Source of the DNA: Pyrenula massariospora
Lineage: Eukaryota; Ascomycota; Eurotiomycetes; Pyrenulales; Pyrenulaceae
Direction: 5' to 3'
Assembly: GCA_021030905.1 (NCBI GenBank)
Contig: JAGFMI010000001.1
Span: 124,001 to 188,000, forward strand
DNA: 64,000 bases
The translations under genes and the position numbers were made by a program. How positions within the stretch are numbered: the stretch's first letter is position 1; each line of letters begins with the position of its first letter. Below, in pieces: positions 21,606 to 33,464 of the stretch. The notes below the pieces were generated by a model. That model had not been told where the DNA came from, did not search any database, and saw only the letters and a list, made by a program, of their open reading frames with translations.

Positions 21606-24600
21606 GCTGCTTCCTTGGGACGACGACGACGCCCTTGCCTCATTCTATCCATTAGATTGCACATAACATCTCATTTTCTTTTGTTGATACGATAACGATC
21701 ATAATTTGGACGAGACCACTCGTGCTTTTTGGCATCGCGCAACCGATGCAAGAAAACGCGGCATGGTCCTCTGGCGTTGGATGCTCGATCATATTCGACT
21801 TGGTCGAGAGCGGCCTTCCATTGGCAGGACCGTTTTTACTGTGATACCCCCCAGTCTTTGTTGGCCCATGGGCCCGGGCTGAAGAAGCCAGTTAGACCCT
21901 GGCTTGTTTCTGAAGAATCCGGTTTTGGTTTACACTTTGCTAGGAGGACATTCTGATTTTGGCTTTCTCACGTCAAGTATACTTCTGGTCATTCGTTGCC
22001 CATTACAAGATTTGTTTTGAATTCACGCACACGCACATACATTGGATGGTTCTGGCGTTACTCTGGGATGATACACGTGTCCCCGAAACGACCGCTTGGA
22101 GAAGAATATGAAGCCGATTTTCATTGAGATTGAAACGTTTACGAAAGATGATGAAGTATACACAATTGAGATACCCTCTCTTATTTTAAATATGCGCGAG
22201 ACCACGTCTACTGAGCTTAAGCTTGACATTTCCTAATATCCACAAGTTCTAGCTACCTATCAACCTAGTCTAATATTTAATGTACATTTTGATCTTCACT
22301 GTCTGCTTTCTTTGCGCTGGGGATGCCAGCGCCTGGCTCCTGTTGCAGACCGCCATGGATAGCTAGCGTTGTTTCACTTAGGCACACAATGTCCGCGCCG
22401 GGTGGCTACGGGCCTTTTTCCACTTCGATCTAAATACCAAGCCTGAAGAAGCAAAATTCCAAAGAGGTTTCCTCGGGTTGTAGTTCTGAGGGACAATGGG
22501 GCTTCCCGATCGATTCTGAGTATCACGCAGCTCTCAAGCGCTGCGCTTTGGCACTCTAGCCGTCCATGCGTTGGGAAGCCCGGATCACTTTTGCGGGCCC
22601 AGGCGTGACGCTGTCATCCCGTGCCACTTTGACCCATGTCTTTGAAGACGTACAATATGCTGTGCGCTGGACTGGACAGCGCTTGCAGCCTTGTGTGGCG
22701 ATGCCTCGACCCCAGCGGGATAGTGCAGGTAGAAAGGGTGATGCTGTTCCGCAATCTCCTCACCGAATGGTGGGGGAAAAGAAAGTCGGAGGGAGGAGAA
22801 GAATTTGTCAATGTTTGAGAGTGGTGTACTCAAGAACCACGTGGGAGCAATCTACACGAAACACCTTGTTTCAGTTCAACAATGTTAACGCACGGAACGG
22901 AGGCCACAGAACGTCGAAAGGGTTTTTGAGTCGAGTCGAGTCGAGTCGAGAGGCTGGGGAAGTATCACTGTTCGTATGCCATGCTGGAAGGCGTAATTAC
23001 CTCCAATAGACACTCAAATAGCCAGACAAAGGCTGCACGGTAGCTCCGGAGAACTCGAGGCCGGTGGCTACGAAGACCCTGACCCTGACATTGACAGTCC
23101 ATGGATACCAGCTGAGTCTCCAAGTCACACCCTATGGGATGCGCTGGCCGTGACACGCTGTACCCCGTGAAGTGGGACAGTCCCAAATTGCAAATGCTGG
23201 GAACGCTATAGTGGAAATGACGGCAACCTCGACAAGGGCACACCACCGAGGGACAGAGCAATACAATCAGCTGACCGTACCCAATTGATTCTGTCAAGCC
23301 TCATCGGCATCTCTTGCCAGACGAGAGCCTGGAGACGTCAAGTCTTGACCTCCGCCATGGCACGCCAAGGGCGTGACTCACACAGCACTGATAATCCCCC
23401 GAGGATTCTTCAATGTCGACAAGATCAGCAAGGCCACGCAAGCTTCCCAGGGACGATCGTGAGCCCGGTGCGAGGAGGTCGAGAGTGCGGCATGTGATGC
23501 TATCTATATGGACTGCACTTTGTTTCTCACAGACATTCAGCTGGGCCGGGGTATCTGAAACGATGTGCCTCGATATGCAAGCCTCGATATGCAGGCCTAG
23601 CGATCACGCATGTTCCTGCAGTGGATTGGCCGCCTATGGGGTCGTCGAGATGCTAGCCGCCCCCAAACGGGCTAGATTGGGCAGTTCCGACGATACCCGC
23701 CACTCCATCAGCCACATTTGGCGGGGTAATTGTGGCAGTGCACGGATGACGTTCGTCAATCATCAACCGCGGGAAATTTTCACCCAGGTACTAAAGGCCG
23801 GTACCTACCTAATCGATGATCGTCAAAGGCATCGTTGCTGACGGCAGGGCGTTGCGAGCAAAGCCAGAGCAATGGTGTAATTTCGCCGTTTCTGACTGGC
23901 ATCGGCGTTGCCACAGCTGGGTCCTTCTATTGACCCCAGGGTCTCCATCCTCCACAGCTACCATAGTATATGGCTGCCTAAGAATGGGTACACTCTGCAA
24001 CAACTATAATGCTAGTTCCGTGACCATTGACCTCGCTTCCGAGACAAAGAATATCGACTCCCAATGGGCTTTCAATCCAGAACCGATAAAACCCGAACCC
24101 CCAAGTCCCGCCAACCAGGGTGACGCTGCGATGGCATCGGATTGTGGCTGTGCCGTCGATCTCAGGTGCCCTGCTCCGTTGTCGATTGGGAAGTCACTGG
24201 ACCAGGAGATTCTGGACACTTCGTATATGCAGATGCAGATCGACCGGAATTTTAGAGGTCGGAACTTGGAAGGGTTCGGTCCTAGTTCGTGCCGGCACGT
24301 GCTAGGTAGGCTCTTTGATCGACATTTCTCGCAGCCCACTGACTCGTTCCCAATTGTATTCAACGACGAATACTTTGCTCGTCGCTACCGATCCCGGTGC
24401 TCCGCTACAATTGAGAGTCCATTGCATACCGAACGAAGCTCAAATACCCGAAGCTGAGCCTCAATGAGACCAATTTTCTTCGTACAATGCTCATCAAAGG
24501 TCCAGACTCTGTCAGCCGGTGACACGAATACTTCAATTATTGATTTGTATCATACGGTTATTACTCAACCTTGTCTGCGAAGATTGACTGGCGAAGCTCC

Positions 24601-25647
24601 AAAGCCTCCTTACCCCGGACCGCAGACGGTTGCAGATAGCTCCAATAGGGTGACTACGGCATGCCCGGATAAAATTAGGTATTCTCGGCAGCGGCACGCG
24701 CACAGCGGCTAGCAATGCTCACGAGAGCTACGTCGCAAGTAGGCGTCGAATTTCTGAACCGATCATACTCCAGGCACTTCAAAGCAAGAGGGGCAGCCGC
24801 TCCGAACATTTCCTGGCGTTGTGAAGTTGCGGTAGGTACAGGAGAAATGAGAGCCTGCCCGGATCTCTAAGCTTTCCGCCCAAAAAGACCTTGAAGCGAG
24901 AATGTTGACGCGTAAACATTTCTACCGAGGTCCTATCTCCGACAATTGTCGCTCACCAGCTTTGCCACAAGTCATTCTCGACCAAAGGACTACATATTCA
25001 GCTGGACATGGATCGATGCATGCCGACGACGAAGTGCTCATGGATGGCGTGGCATGCATTGATCCATCAGGCAGTTACGAGCTCAGTAATCGGAAAGTCG
25101 TTGATACCGTTCTCAGCATGCTACTCCTACAAGGTTTGAGATGGTAAGGCTATTTGCAGTGGATTATGACTGCGCCTTGTGGCTTTGAATGTCGCTTAAG
25201 GGTGTAGAAATTTTGCTGTTGTTCGAATCTCAAGTCATCTTTGAGGACTTGAGGCGCCGCTATCGAACAGCTTGTAGAAAACAATCTCGATCAATGCGTC
25301 AGTCAAAGGTCGATCGTTACACTACATCATTTTCTGAAGGTGTTTGTTTGTATTTTGATCATGTTTCTTCATTCTATTCAAATATTCTCTTGCCCTTAAA
25401 GGATATTTGCGTCCTTACAACGAAGAAGCCTGGCGCCACGATACCTAGGCCAAAACAATTTCACCATAGAGCTTTTTCCGAGTGTTATACGTTCATTTGT
25501 ATCTCAGGTTCTATCCGACACATTTGTTGTCCATTCCAGCTGTTCCACCCCCTCCATTATCTATTCCCAAGATGAAACAGGGCTTTCTAATCTATTCAAT
25601 TCAATACCTCTCCGATCACCCAGAATTGCTCTACTACCATTACGTGT
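21606..25647. other. Long gene-poor convergent region
   Basis: About 4 kb between the CP2 gene and the membrane protein gene facing it. The longest ATG frame is 23816-24457 (213 codons), without recognisable domains or a spliced extension, so it is not called. A short pentanucleotide repeat is listed separately. Confidence 0.5.
22928..22950 (+). repeat. Microsatellite (GAGTC)4
   Basis: Four and a half perfect copies of GAGTC inside the gene-poor region; no coding context. Confidence 0.9.
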
Positions 25648-26727
25648 CTAAAGACGTGTCCGAATGATGCTATAAACACTGAAGCCCAACACCGTGGTCC
25701 CCGCAAGTGCTGGTATAGTTTGATCAAGATCCATAGCGGCAGACCCTGTGCGTGGAAAGAAGTCACGCACAAAGTTGTCGGCAATATCCTTTGCCATTGA
25801 CAATGTCAGTGCTCCATCGCTTGTGGCAACACTGTGATGAGAGATGTGCCAGGAAACGGGAAACATTGATGTCAACAACGACGCAGGGAAGTATATACCC
25901 AAGACTATGGTTTCAAAACTTATAGCGCGGTGCTTAGCCCGCTCCCTGGTAGCATGTACGTGCACAGGTTCTCGCTCTTCTGATCGAATCTGTGGAGCGC
26001 TGTGCATCTCAACGGGGTGAGTATCGATTCTAGGCACCGATCGTGCCATTACGCCTTCGTCGACCCAATCTAAATCCCGCGGTGGAGATGGAAATGGCCG
26101 TTGGCCGGGGGTCAAGAGAAAAGACCCAATCGCGATGCTCACAAGACTTAATGCGCAAGTAGAGAGCGCCGTGATTGCGACGATGATCAGGCTCGCGAAG
26201 TCGGCGACGAACGGCCGGCTGAATGCTGCTGGAGGACTCCCTGCGGAAGAATCCCCTTCGTACTGAGTTAACAGGCTTCTGAAGCTGGAGAAATGGATCC
26301 AGCATTCGGCGACGAGGCAAAACACCCCAACCGAAGCCACGAGGATTGCCCTGCGTATACTGAACGTCAATGCGGCAAGCGTGAAGAGGACGGTGTTGAT
26401 TGTCATGTGGGTTTCGCAGACATTGAGTGGAGCTTCAATCGCCGCAACGACCTGTAGATGTTTTTCCCGGGAGCCATGGGCTTCCTGCACGCCATCCTTC
26501 CGGAGACCTCGCAACTGTGCGATCAAGTGGCCAGCCGCGATCGCGGGCAGCGTCAAAACAGCGATCAGGTCAACGTCGATAGACCCCGACTTTCGCTTTC
26601 GTGGATGTAACGTCCACGATAGTAGGACCGACAGCGTGGTTAGGTACCAACAGAGGATCGTACCGGGTCCGTAGAGCGATGAGACCAGGGCGAAGCGGTC
26701 GTGAAGGTCGGGGGTAGCTGTCGCCAT
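25648..26727 (-). CDS. Uncharacterised fungal multi-pass membrane protein
   Basis: Single exon of 359 residues from an ATG. About seven hydrophobic segments are visible, near residues 18-40, 52-70, 108-126, 128-148, 180-212, 275-300 and 337-356. A polar loop of about 60 residues (around 213-270, rich in Arg, Glu and His) separates the fifth and sixth. The start (FALVSSLYGPGTILCWY) and the LTLPAIAAGHL motif recall a widespread fungal family with no known function. There is no signal for a transporter or enzyme class. It lies on the same strand as the amino acid transporter and the RTA1-like gene but with its own long spacing, so shared regulation is not implied. Confidence 0.8.
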   Translation of the reverse strand: MATATPDLHDRFALVSSLYGPGTILCWYLTTLSVLLSWTLHPRKRKSGSIDVDLIAVLTLPAIAAGHLIAQLRGLRKDGVQEAHGSREKHLQVVAAIEAPLNVCETHMTINTVLFTLAALTFSIRRAILVASVGVFCLVAECWIHFSSFRSLLTQYEGDSSAGSPPAAFSRPFVADFASLIIVAITALSTCALSLVSIAIGSFLLTPGQRPFPSPPRDLDWVDEGVMARSVPRIDTHPVEMHSAPQIRSEEREPVHVHATRERAKHRAISFETIVLGIYFPASLLTSMFPVSWHISHHSVATSDGALTLSMAKDIADNFVRDFFPRTGSAAMDLDQTIPALAGTTVLGFSVYSIIRTRL

Positions 26728-27418
26728 CTGAGCTGGTCGTGCCTAGACTGATGTCTGCTCACCCTAACTTGGGTTGTTGCGAACATCAACCCCCAGATAG
26801 TGGCGATGATATTCCCACGGCCTCAGCGTCTTTTCCGCATAGAAAAGGGAGCCTGGAGTCGCCGGCAAAGGTGATCCCATGCCTATGCCATCTGGAGACA
26901 GTAAGTCATCAGGAACTGCGCCTCAGCCTTGTCCTACTCGACCTGCGACGGCTGTATCAGAAAGTTCTGCTAAGAAGAGTCAAAAGTTGCGTCGGGCTCA
27001 CCTCCCTCGTGAGCGCTCCATTCTAAACCCTAGCCAGCTACATCGCTCAAATATATTACTTAGACGTTATAGCTACTGAGTCGGGTAGGTGAAGTAGCGG
27101 AGCAGACTGTTCTTTTCCGAGATGTGCTGAGTTTACGTCCCCTTCTCAAAGTACGGGATACTGTCGCGCTCCCTCCGCCGCTGTCTCGCTTTAACTTACA
27201 GCGTAGTCGATATCTCGCCCCTACAGCGACGCGAATTAGGCTTTGCAGAACATGAGAATGACTGATGGGATGTATTTATAGCGAGGAATAAACTTTTGAG
27301 AGACGGGTACACATCAGATCATACCTAATGTCTACACTTCATCGTATTCAAGCACCTTATCAACAATGATCAATCCATTACAAATTTAAGCAGTCATTCA
27401 GACCAACCTTTCACCCTC
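26728..27418. other. Intergenic region
   Basis: About 690 bp upstream of the multi-pass membrane gene and downstream of the transporter gene. No gene or clear motif is seen. Confidence 0.6.
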
Positions 27419-29003
27419 TCAGATAGAAAGATCCGCACAGCTAAAAGCCGGCGTCATGCTCGACGAATAGTCCGCAATGATAGCCTTCACAGCCGCATAA
27501 AGCCCGGGCCCAAGCAGGAACAGCCCAACCGCCATAACAAAGACGTGAATCACCGTCATGACCGACCTGCCCGCGCCCGCGAACAACCGCCCCCGATACA
27601 TCTGCCAGTACGCGACGGCGAAGAAGATGAACCCGAAGAACGAGTCGAACGCAGCCCCGAGGAGCGAGAGGAAGTCGCCCATGCTGGGAATCACCTCGGC
27701 GAAGAGGAAAGCCAGGATCCAGATGCCCGCGATGATGGCGGCCCACACGCCCCACCCGACCAGCGTGTTGCTGTGCGAGTGCCGCGACTTGCCGAGCACG
27801 CGCAGGTAGATGAACTTGGCGCTGACGTTGGCGTAGATGACGCCGATGATGATGGTGGGGACGATGACGAAGGCGAAGGAGCCCTTCTTGTAGGAGGTCA
27901 CGCCCAGGCTGCCGAAGGCGGGCGCGGTGGAGTACTGGCCCAGGTAGTGGAAGCCGATGGCTGGGGGGACGATGAAGAGGAAGGCGGAGATGGCGGTGAG
28001 GACGGCGAGGGATTTGGGGAAGTCCTGGGGCCGTTCCATCTCGGAGATGAAGGTTGGGAAGAGGATTTGGGGGACCCAGAGGAAGGTGATGTTCAAGACG
28101 GCGTTCATGCATTCGACCCAGGTGGTGCCAGCAAGGGGGACTCCGTAGGTTCGGACAAGTCCATCGGTAGGATAGTTGCCGTTATATCCGTAGAGAGGAG
28201 CCTTTTCGATACCGGCAAAGATGAGGAAGAGCAGAATTGCAATGGCCATGCAGATGGCTACGGGATCAAGTTAACCACAGCATATTCAGAGTGCTGTTTA
28301 CTTACAAGAACCGATCGACATGAAAGACACGTGGCGCAACGTTCTCGGTAGCGACAAGACGATGCCCATTAACATCGCAATAGCAGAGAAGCCAACAGTG
28401 CATAACGAGTGATCCGACAAAGTGTTGAGAACTTTAGCTCCAGTGAGGACGTGGAAACCGACAAGAATGATATTGTTGGCGAGCAGCATGAAGCCGGAGA
28501 ACTCGTACGCGAGTCGACTTTGTCCGCAGGCGTAATATGCGAAATCACAGATATCCATGATCTGCGGATACTTCATGATAAACTTGTGCATGGTCATGGA
28601 AGTTATCCAGAAGAGAACACCAGCGCCGACCATGGTGATGATTCCTGGGCCCCATCCCAGGACTCTGAAATGGCATGTGAGTATGTCGAAATTGCGCTCC
28701 GTATAAGATGCACTCACGATAGCGACCATGTCTGAGCCATGATGGCAAGACAAACTTGATCTCCAGCCAACAACCATGCTGCCTTTTGCCATGACATCGT
28801 CCTAAGCTTGATTTCATGTGTATGATCTACCGAGAGAGATTATCACCGAGCTGCAGTAGTCGGAGAATGGCAGAAATCCTACCTTCACTAACGAGTGCAT
28901 TTATGTGGTTGATGCTAGAGCGACGGCCATCAACCTCTGTCGAATATGCAGATGTCTGCTTCTCATCATCATACTCCTTAACGTCGGAATGTGGTGAAGA
29001 CAT
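27419..29003 (-). CDS. Amino acid transporter, AAAP family (Mtr-like neutral amino acid permease)
   Basis: Four exons, 29003-28883, 28826-28718, 28664-28306 and 28257-27419, spliced to 475 residues. The introns are 56, 53 and 48 bp, and all junctions keep frame. The soluble N-terminus (about 40 residues, acidic) is followed by about 11 membrane segments. The first starts at KLRTMSWQKAAWLLAGDQVC. Others include GIITMVGAGVLFWITSMTM, FSGFMLLANNIILVGFHVL and FAFVIVPTIIIGVIYANVSA. Fungal homologues such as Neurospora Mtr import neutral aliphatic and aromatic amino acids with protons at the plasma membrane; substrate assignment here is inferred from overall resemblance. The length is ordinary for the family. 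The ATG at 29003 gives the expected short cytosolic tail. High-GC third exon positions make both other strands look open over exon 4; these are shadows. Confidence 0.92.
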
Positions 29004-29882
29004 CGTCTATGTATATTGATCGCAATTGATAGTGGATTCACTTAGGATTCTATGGAGGTAAGAGTCGGCAAACGATGCATGTCCACGCAGTGGAACAGCA
29101 GGGATCTTTCGCAAAGGCCATCGTCAGCTTTTCTAAGTGACTTTTGCAATTCTCTTTGCAGTACTTAGGCATCGATGGCGTGATAAGGCGTTATCAGGGA
29201 TTACGGAGAACTCCACAGGACCAAAACTGTAGTCTCGCGCGGATTGCTGGAGCTAAAGCTCGTTTCGAGCAAGTAATGCCGAGGGCAGAGGACGGTGGAT
29301 TGGAAAAAACTACTGTGGCTGACGACTAATCGGAAATGGTAATATGAGCCCATAGGCATGCTGAACTTTTCATGTCAGCGAACGTGTAGTTTTGGTGTAT
29401 AAGGAATCGATGTTTATTCAATTGCGATCCTTCCACGACAACCGGACTCCCGGCTTCTGTAGCAGCGGCCATCACCGTCGTACCTACAATGGACCGATGT
29501 CGATGAAACACTGCCAAAGATGTACAGAATCATTTGACTGATCTTTGTTTTTTCCTAAAGAATTGCTTATCAAGAGTTATGACCGTAATTTCTTGCTCGC
29601 TCGGATACGCTTGGTTCTCTTACGCGGATACTGGAGATTTATGTAGCGCATTACTTCAGATAATAAGTTCGACTGATTGAGGCGAGCTTTCTGGAGACTC
29701 TGCTGTAAATTATCGTTTCTTTATTCATTTCTTTCTACAGTTTCCAGCTTGCTACACTAATATGTGTCCCATCAATAACGCCATGCTATGCCGTTTTAGA
29801 AAATAACAGAAAGCGGCGGCACGGCCACAGTCTCAAATCTAACCTCCTGCCAACGGTAGCTCAAAATTGGCGATTGAGCCCT
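29004..29882. other. Intergenic region between RTA1-like and transporter genes
   Basis: About 880 bp; serves as promoter of the transporter and as downstream region of the RTA1-like gene. Nothing else recognised. Confidence 0.6.
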
Positions 29883-30836
29883 TCACACAGTGTCCTTCTC
29901 TGAAACCATCTCCGACTGCCGCACCGGGCTCGGGCTCCCACTGCTCTCATGCTCGTTCTTCGTCCGATCGCCGACGGCTCTCTTGTACACGATAAACAGC
30001 GCCGCCGGGTTGACGAACACATACACCCCCATCGCGAACACCATCGGGATGGCATCCAACCCGACCGTATACCACTGGTGTGTGATCAGATAGCCCCTCC
30101 AGCCCTGCGTGAGCTCGATGCTCCGGTAGATGCCCCGCACGATCATCATGAAGGTTGCGAGAATTGTTGCCGCGGCGACGTAGCCGAGGGGTTTCTGGCT
30201 TCGCAGCCGTGGGAGACCGCGGTAGCAGACGATGCCGAGGAGGATGGAGAAAAGGCACGTGCTGACGAGTTGGGCGATGATGCCGACAGTCATGGTCGTG
30301 GTGCCGGGCTGGGTGGACTTGCCATCGGTGAATTCGGAGCCTGCGAGGCCGCCGCCTGTTGCCTGTGCGGCGAGGCAGACTATGTCGACGGCAAGGCAAA
30401 TTAAGAGGTAGGTGGTAGGTGGGAGAGGTGAGGCTTTGCGACCAAGGATGGAGATCAGGACCCAGAGGGTGATGTAGATGCCGGATTGCGTCCAAGCTGG
30501 GCCTGGGAGAGGTGTGAGCGTAGGGCTTGGATTGAAGGTTTGGAACTTACCCATGATCAGGACGGCGGTCTGCATAGTGAACAGTGGCCGAGAGTATGCG
30601 CAATGGTACGCCGCCAGACGAGCAGCCCATCCCGCGCATTCGAGTCCCGAACCGATGACGAAGAACAGGAGCCAGAGAGTGCGAGTACGCCATGTTTGGT
30701 ATGCATGACCCAGCACGAAAGATCCGAATATTATGACAAAGATAGTCCCAGCTGCTAGACTGGGTCTGTAGCCATAGTGACTGGAGCCTGCCTCTCCGTA
30801 TGGGAGGCAGGGTGGAGGGAGGACGGGCTTAGGCAT
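29883..30836 (-). CDS. RTA1-like membrane protein
   Basis: Two exons, 30836-30551 and 30502-29883, giving 301 residues. Seven membrane segments are expected and visible, among them AGTIFVIIFGSFVLGHAYQ, IYITLWVLISILGR, YLLICLAVDIVCLAAQATGGG and VFAMGVYVFVNPAALFIVY. The QATGGG motif after the fourth or fifth segment and the RGIYRSIELTQGW motif are RTA1 hallmarks. Family members (Rta1, Rsb1) are stress-induced and linked to lipid translocation or drug tolerance; the activity of this one is not known. The ATG at 30836 is used because the frame upstream reaches only a GTG. The 48-bp intron is a multiple of three without a stop, so an unspliced frame stays open; splicing gives the better join (LIMGPAWTQSGIY). 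The C-terminus is polar and Ser-rich. Confidence 0.9.
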   Translation of the reverse strand: MPKPVLPPPCLPYGEAGSSHYGYRPSLAAGTIFVIIFGSFVLGHAYQTWRTRTLWLLFFVIGSGLECAGWAARLAAYHCAYSRPLFTMQTAVLIMGKFQTFNPSPTLTPLPGPAWTQSGIYITLWVLISILGRKASPLPPTTYLLICLAVDIVCLAAQATGGGLAGSEFTDGKSTQPGTTTMTVGIIAQLVSTCLFSILLGIVCYRGLPRLRSQKPLGYVAAATILATFMMIVRGIYRSIELTQGWRGYLITHQWYTVGLDAIPMVFAMGVYVFVNPAALFIVYKRAVGDRTKNEHESSGSPSPVRQSEMVSEKDTV

Positions 30837-31622
30837 CCAGAACACCTACTTGCTGACTCTCTGGGAAAGAAGAAATAGAGGCACGCCAGATCAAGGCGAA
30901 ATGAAGCACAGCTGATGAAGAGCACACAACAAAACTGAGACACGGTTGGGATAAAGGAATGCTACCTCTATTTACCTTGGCTCGAGCAAGAGCGGCACAG
31001 CCCTCAACACAGATCGCGTAACCAGATCGAGAATCGTAGACATCACCAAATTCCATGCAGAATTCCGTCTTATTTTCACGATCCTCGATCGTAACGTCTT
31101 CCAAAGCCAATCAAAATCGTCAAAAGTCGCCGAAGTTTGAGACGAGTTTGGTGTGGTTCCCAGTACGGGATAGCGCAGAATAGCTGGTGAGAATGGAAAT
31201 TTGGGAAGCTGGTGGTTGCGAGGAGAAAAAGACGTACAAGCATCGACTGTCGGATATACAATTTTCAATCACGCTCATGAACCGCACTGCGTCCGTCAGA
31301 GATCCTTCTGATGAGGCTCAAGATGACAGTCGATCGACGAAAGATTCCCACAGGCCCACAAAGGTAAGATGGTCGTTGGTGGGCCCATTCCTGGTCCTGA
31401 ATTCTCGCCGACGGAGCTGTGATCGCTCGCGATGATGAACAGCCTTGACGTAGCCAAGGGCAGTTCAGCCTGTTATAGATGAAGGCCAAGTCCATATCTG
31501 TCCGTGATGATCACAGAAATGCCATGTGTATTTTGCCAGTACATTGAACTAATCTCCTCCATCACTCACTCAGATCAGAATCACAAGCTCCAGGTACAGC
31601 AAACTGAACTCTCGCCGTCAAC
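30837..31622. other. Divergent promoter region, RTA1-like and FSH1-like genes
   Basis: About 790 bp shared between two divergent starts. No specific site recognised; shared regulation is possible but unproven. Confidence 0.55.
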
Positions 31623-32622
31623 ATGCGCTTCCTCTGCCTCCATGGCATGGGCACCAACTCCTCCATCTTCGAAGCACAGCTTGGACCCATTGTCTCAGAC
31701 CTCGAAGCCCAGGGCCACGAGTTTGTCTGGGTCGATGGGCAGATTGAGTGTGAAGCCGCAGATGGTAATCTCCTCCCCACACACTCTGTTAAACGACACA
31801 CGGCTAACATCTTCTCTAACAGAAATCAGTTCCGTCTTCCCCGGCCCCTACCTCTGCTACTACTCCCTCCCCACTCCCACACAAGTCACCGAGGCACAAG
31901 AATACATCCACGACACCATCGCCGAAGAAGGCCCCTTCGACGGCGTGATCGGCTTCTCCCAAGGCGCAGCTCTGGCCTCCAGCCTCATGCTTGAACACTC
32001 CAAAACAAACCCCGTCGACGACCTCTTCAAGCTGGGCATCTTCGCCGGCGCGTCCCTCCCCTTCGACCTCGACGACCACAACGGCATCGGCCGGTGGATC
32101 GCTGCAAACACGCAAAACCAAACACCCACAATTTCCGAGAAGCCGAAAGACATCCGCCTCACCCGCAATGACAGCGACTCGTCGATCGACTCCGGCTACG
32201 AATCCGGCTCCAACACCCCTCCCCCCACCTCCCTCGACGCATCATCCCTCGACACCTCGCGATCCTACCCCTCCGAATTCGCCGGCGAGCTCGGCACCGG
32301 CGCGCACACCGACCCCCTCGGCTTCCCCACCCCGCTCTGGTTCGCCAGCGGCGAAAAGATCCTCGGCCGCTACCACCCCTCCAAAGCCGCCCAGACGGCG
32401 CGCATCAAGGTCCCGACCGTGCACCTGATCGGGGCCAAGGATCCGTACAACGGGCAGAGCCGGACGCTGGTCGGGCTGTGTAAGGGCGGGGAGGAGGGCG
32501 TGCAGAGGTGCGTGGTGGAGCATGGGGAGGGGCATACGGTGCCGCGGGAGAGGGGGTTCTTGGGGAAGGCGGTGCGGGAGGTGGAGAAGGCGATTACGGC
32601 GGCTTATATGAGGCATGGGTAG
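31623..32622 (+). CDS. FSH1-type serine hydrolase
   Basis: Two exons, 31623-31764 and 31823-32622, giving 313 residues. Alpha/beta hydrolase with the opening RFLCLHGMGTNSSIF, a nucleophile elbow GFSQGA with Ser93, an acid in LIGAKDPY (Asp254) and the catalytic histidine in GEGHTVPR (His285). The family includes yeast Fsh1-3 and the LovG-like hydrolases that release polyketides from synthases, but no synthase lies in this window, so a secondary-metabolism role is not supported. Between residues about 150 and 215 there is a polar insert rich in Ser, Asp and Pro (DSDSSIDSGYESGSNTPPP) that ordinary FSH1 proteins lack or have shorter. The ATG at 31623 starts exactly at the first beta strand; upstream codons in the same frame are unlikely to be used. 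Codon use is strongly C-ending in the second exon. Confidence 0.9.
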
Positions 32623-33464
32623 GTTGGTAGGTAGGGGATGGGCGGAGATGGAGTGGGGAGATGGAGTATGGAGTTTGTGGCTAGAAAGTATCTATTCATA
32701 GAATTTTGTAATTGGTGTAGCTACATTGTTTGATCATCATGATCGCAGCCACCCTGTGAATCGCATACATGATATTGGGCTTGGCAAGACAATATAAGAT
32801 TTAGATCAACTGCCGTGCAGTCATGTAGAAGCGACATTCTTTATGGCTCAAAATCCCTTTTATATTCAATCTACGATACATAGCTCCCTGAGATCGTAGG
32901 CTTAGGCTATATGTCCTCTTACGCTAACCGATATGTGTCAAGTGTCCATCTAATCATGACTTCGCTACAGACTCCAAGCAGACTATTCGAGAAGCAGGTG
33001 TAGAGGGGAGCAGTGAAAAGACATGGATCTTTACGTCGCCGAACACCACCCGCTCCTGTCTAGCTGTTCGACAAACAGTTCCCACAAGAATGCGTTGTAG
33101 GCAAAAAGCGATAGGGTCTATCCAGTTGAAGAATGTTGTGGTTGGTGTAGGTTGTCATCTGTTTCTCACATTCGCGGGCGGTGATCAAAGGATGGCAGCG
33201 GGGTTCCATTGCTGTAAGTGTTGTCTGGACGAGTTGATTCGATGGTAGCATGACGTGGGCAGTGTGCGTGTAGTGAGGTAAAGACTGTAGTGTATTAGAA
33301 TCGTGCGTTGTCGCGGTCAATGGCTGGCAGGGTGCGAGAAATTGAGTTTATCTTATCAGGCAGGGGCAGCACAAGATGCCCTCGGTTGTAGCTTTCCACG
33401 CTCGTCAAGCACAGGCCTTGTTGAACCCCAAGGCGTGGCCGTCACCACCGTTTCCTCTTAGAGC
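32623..33464. other. Convergent intergenic region
   Basis: About 840 bp between the ends of the FSH1-like and modin-like genes. No gene recognised. Confidence 0.6.

Noticed and set aside
23816-24457. 213-codon plus-strand frame
   Set aside because: Starts with ATG but shows no domain, no signal peptide and no spliced extension; it lies in a gene-poor region and could be chance.
27545-28351. Long open frame on the plus strand (268 codons), and another minus-strand frame at 27441-28112
   Set aside because: Both are antisense or out-of-frame shadows of the GC-rich last exon of the amino acid transporter; their composition is repetitive and Asp/Glu- or His/Arg-rich.
29883-32622. Idea that the RTA1-like gene and FSH1 hydrolase mark a secondary-metabolite cluster
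   Set aside because: No polyketide or peptide synthase, oxidase or cluster regulator is nearby, and both families are common outside clusters.
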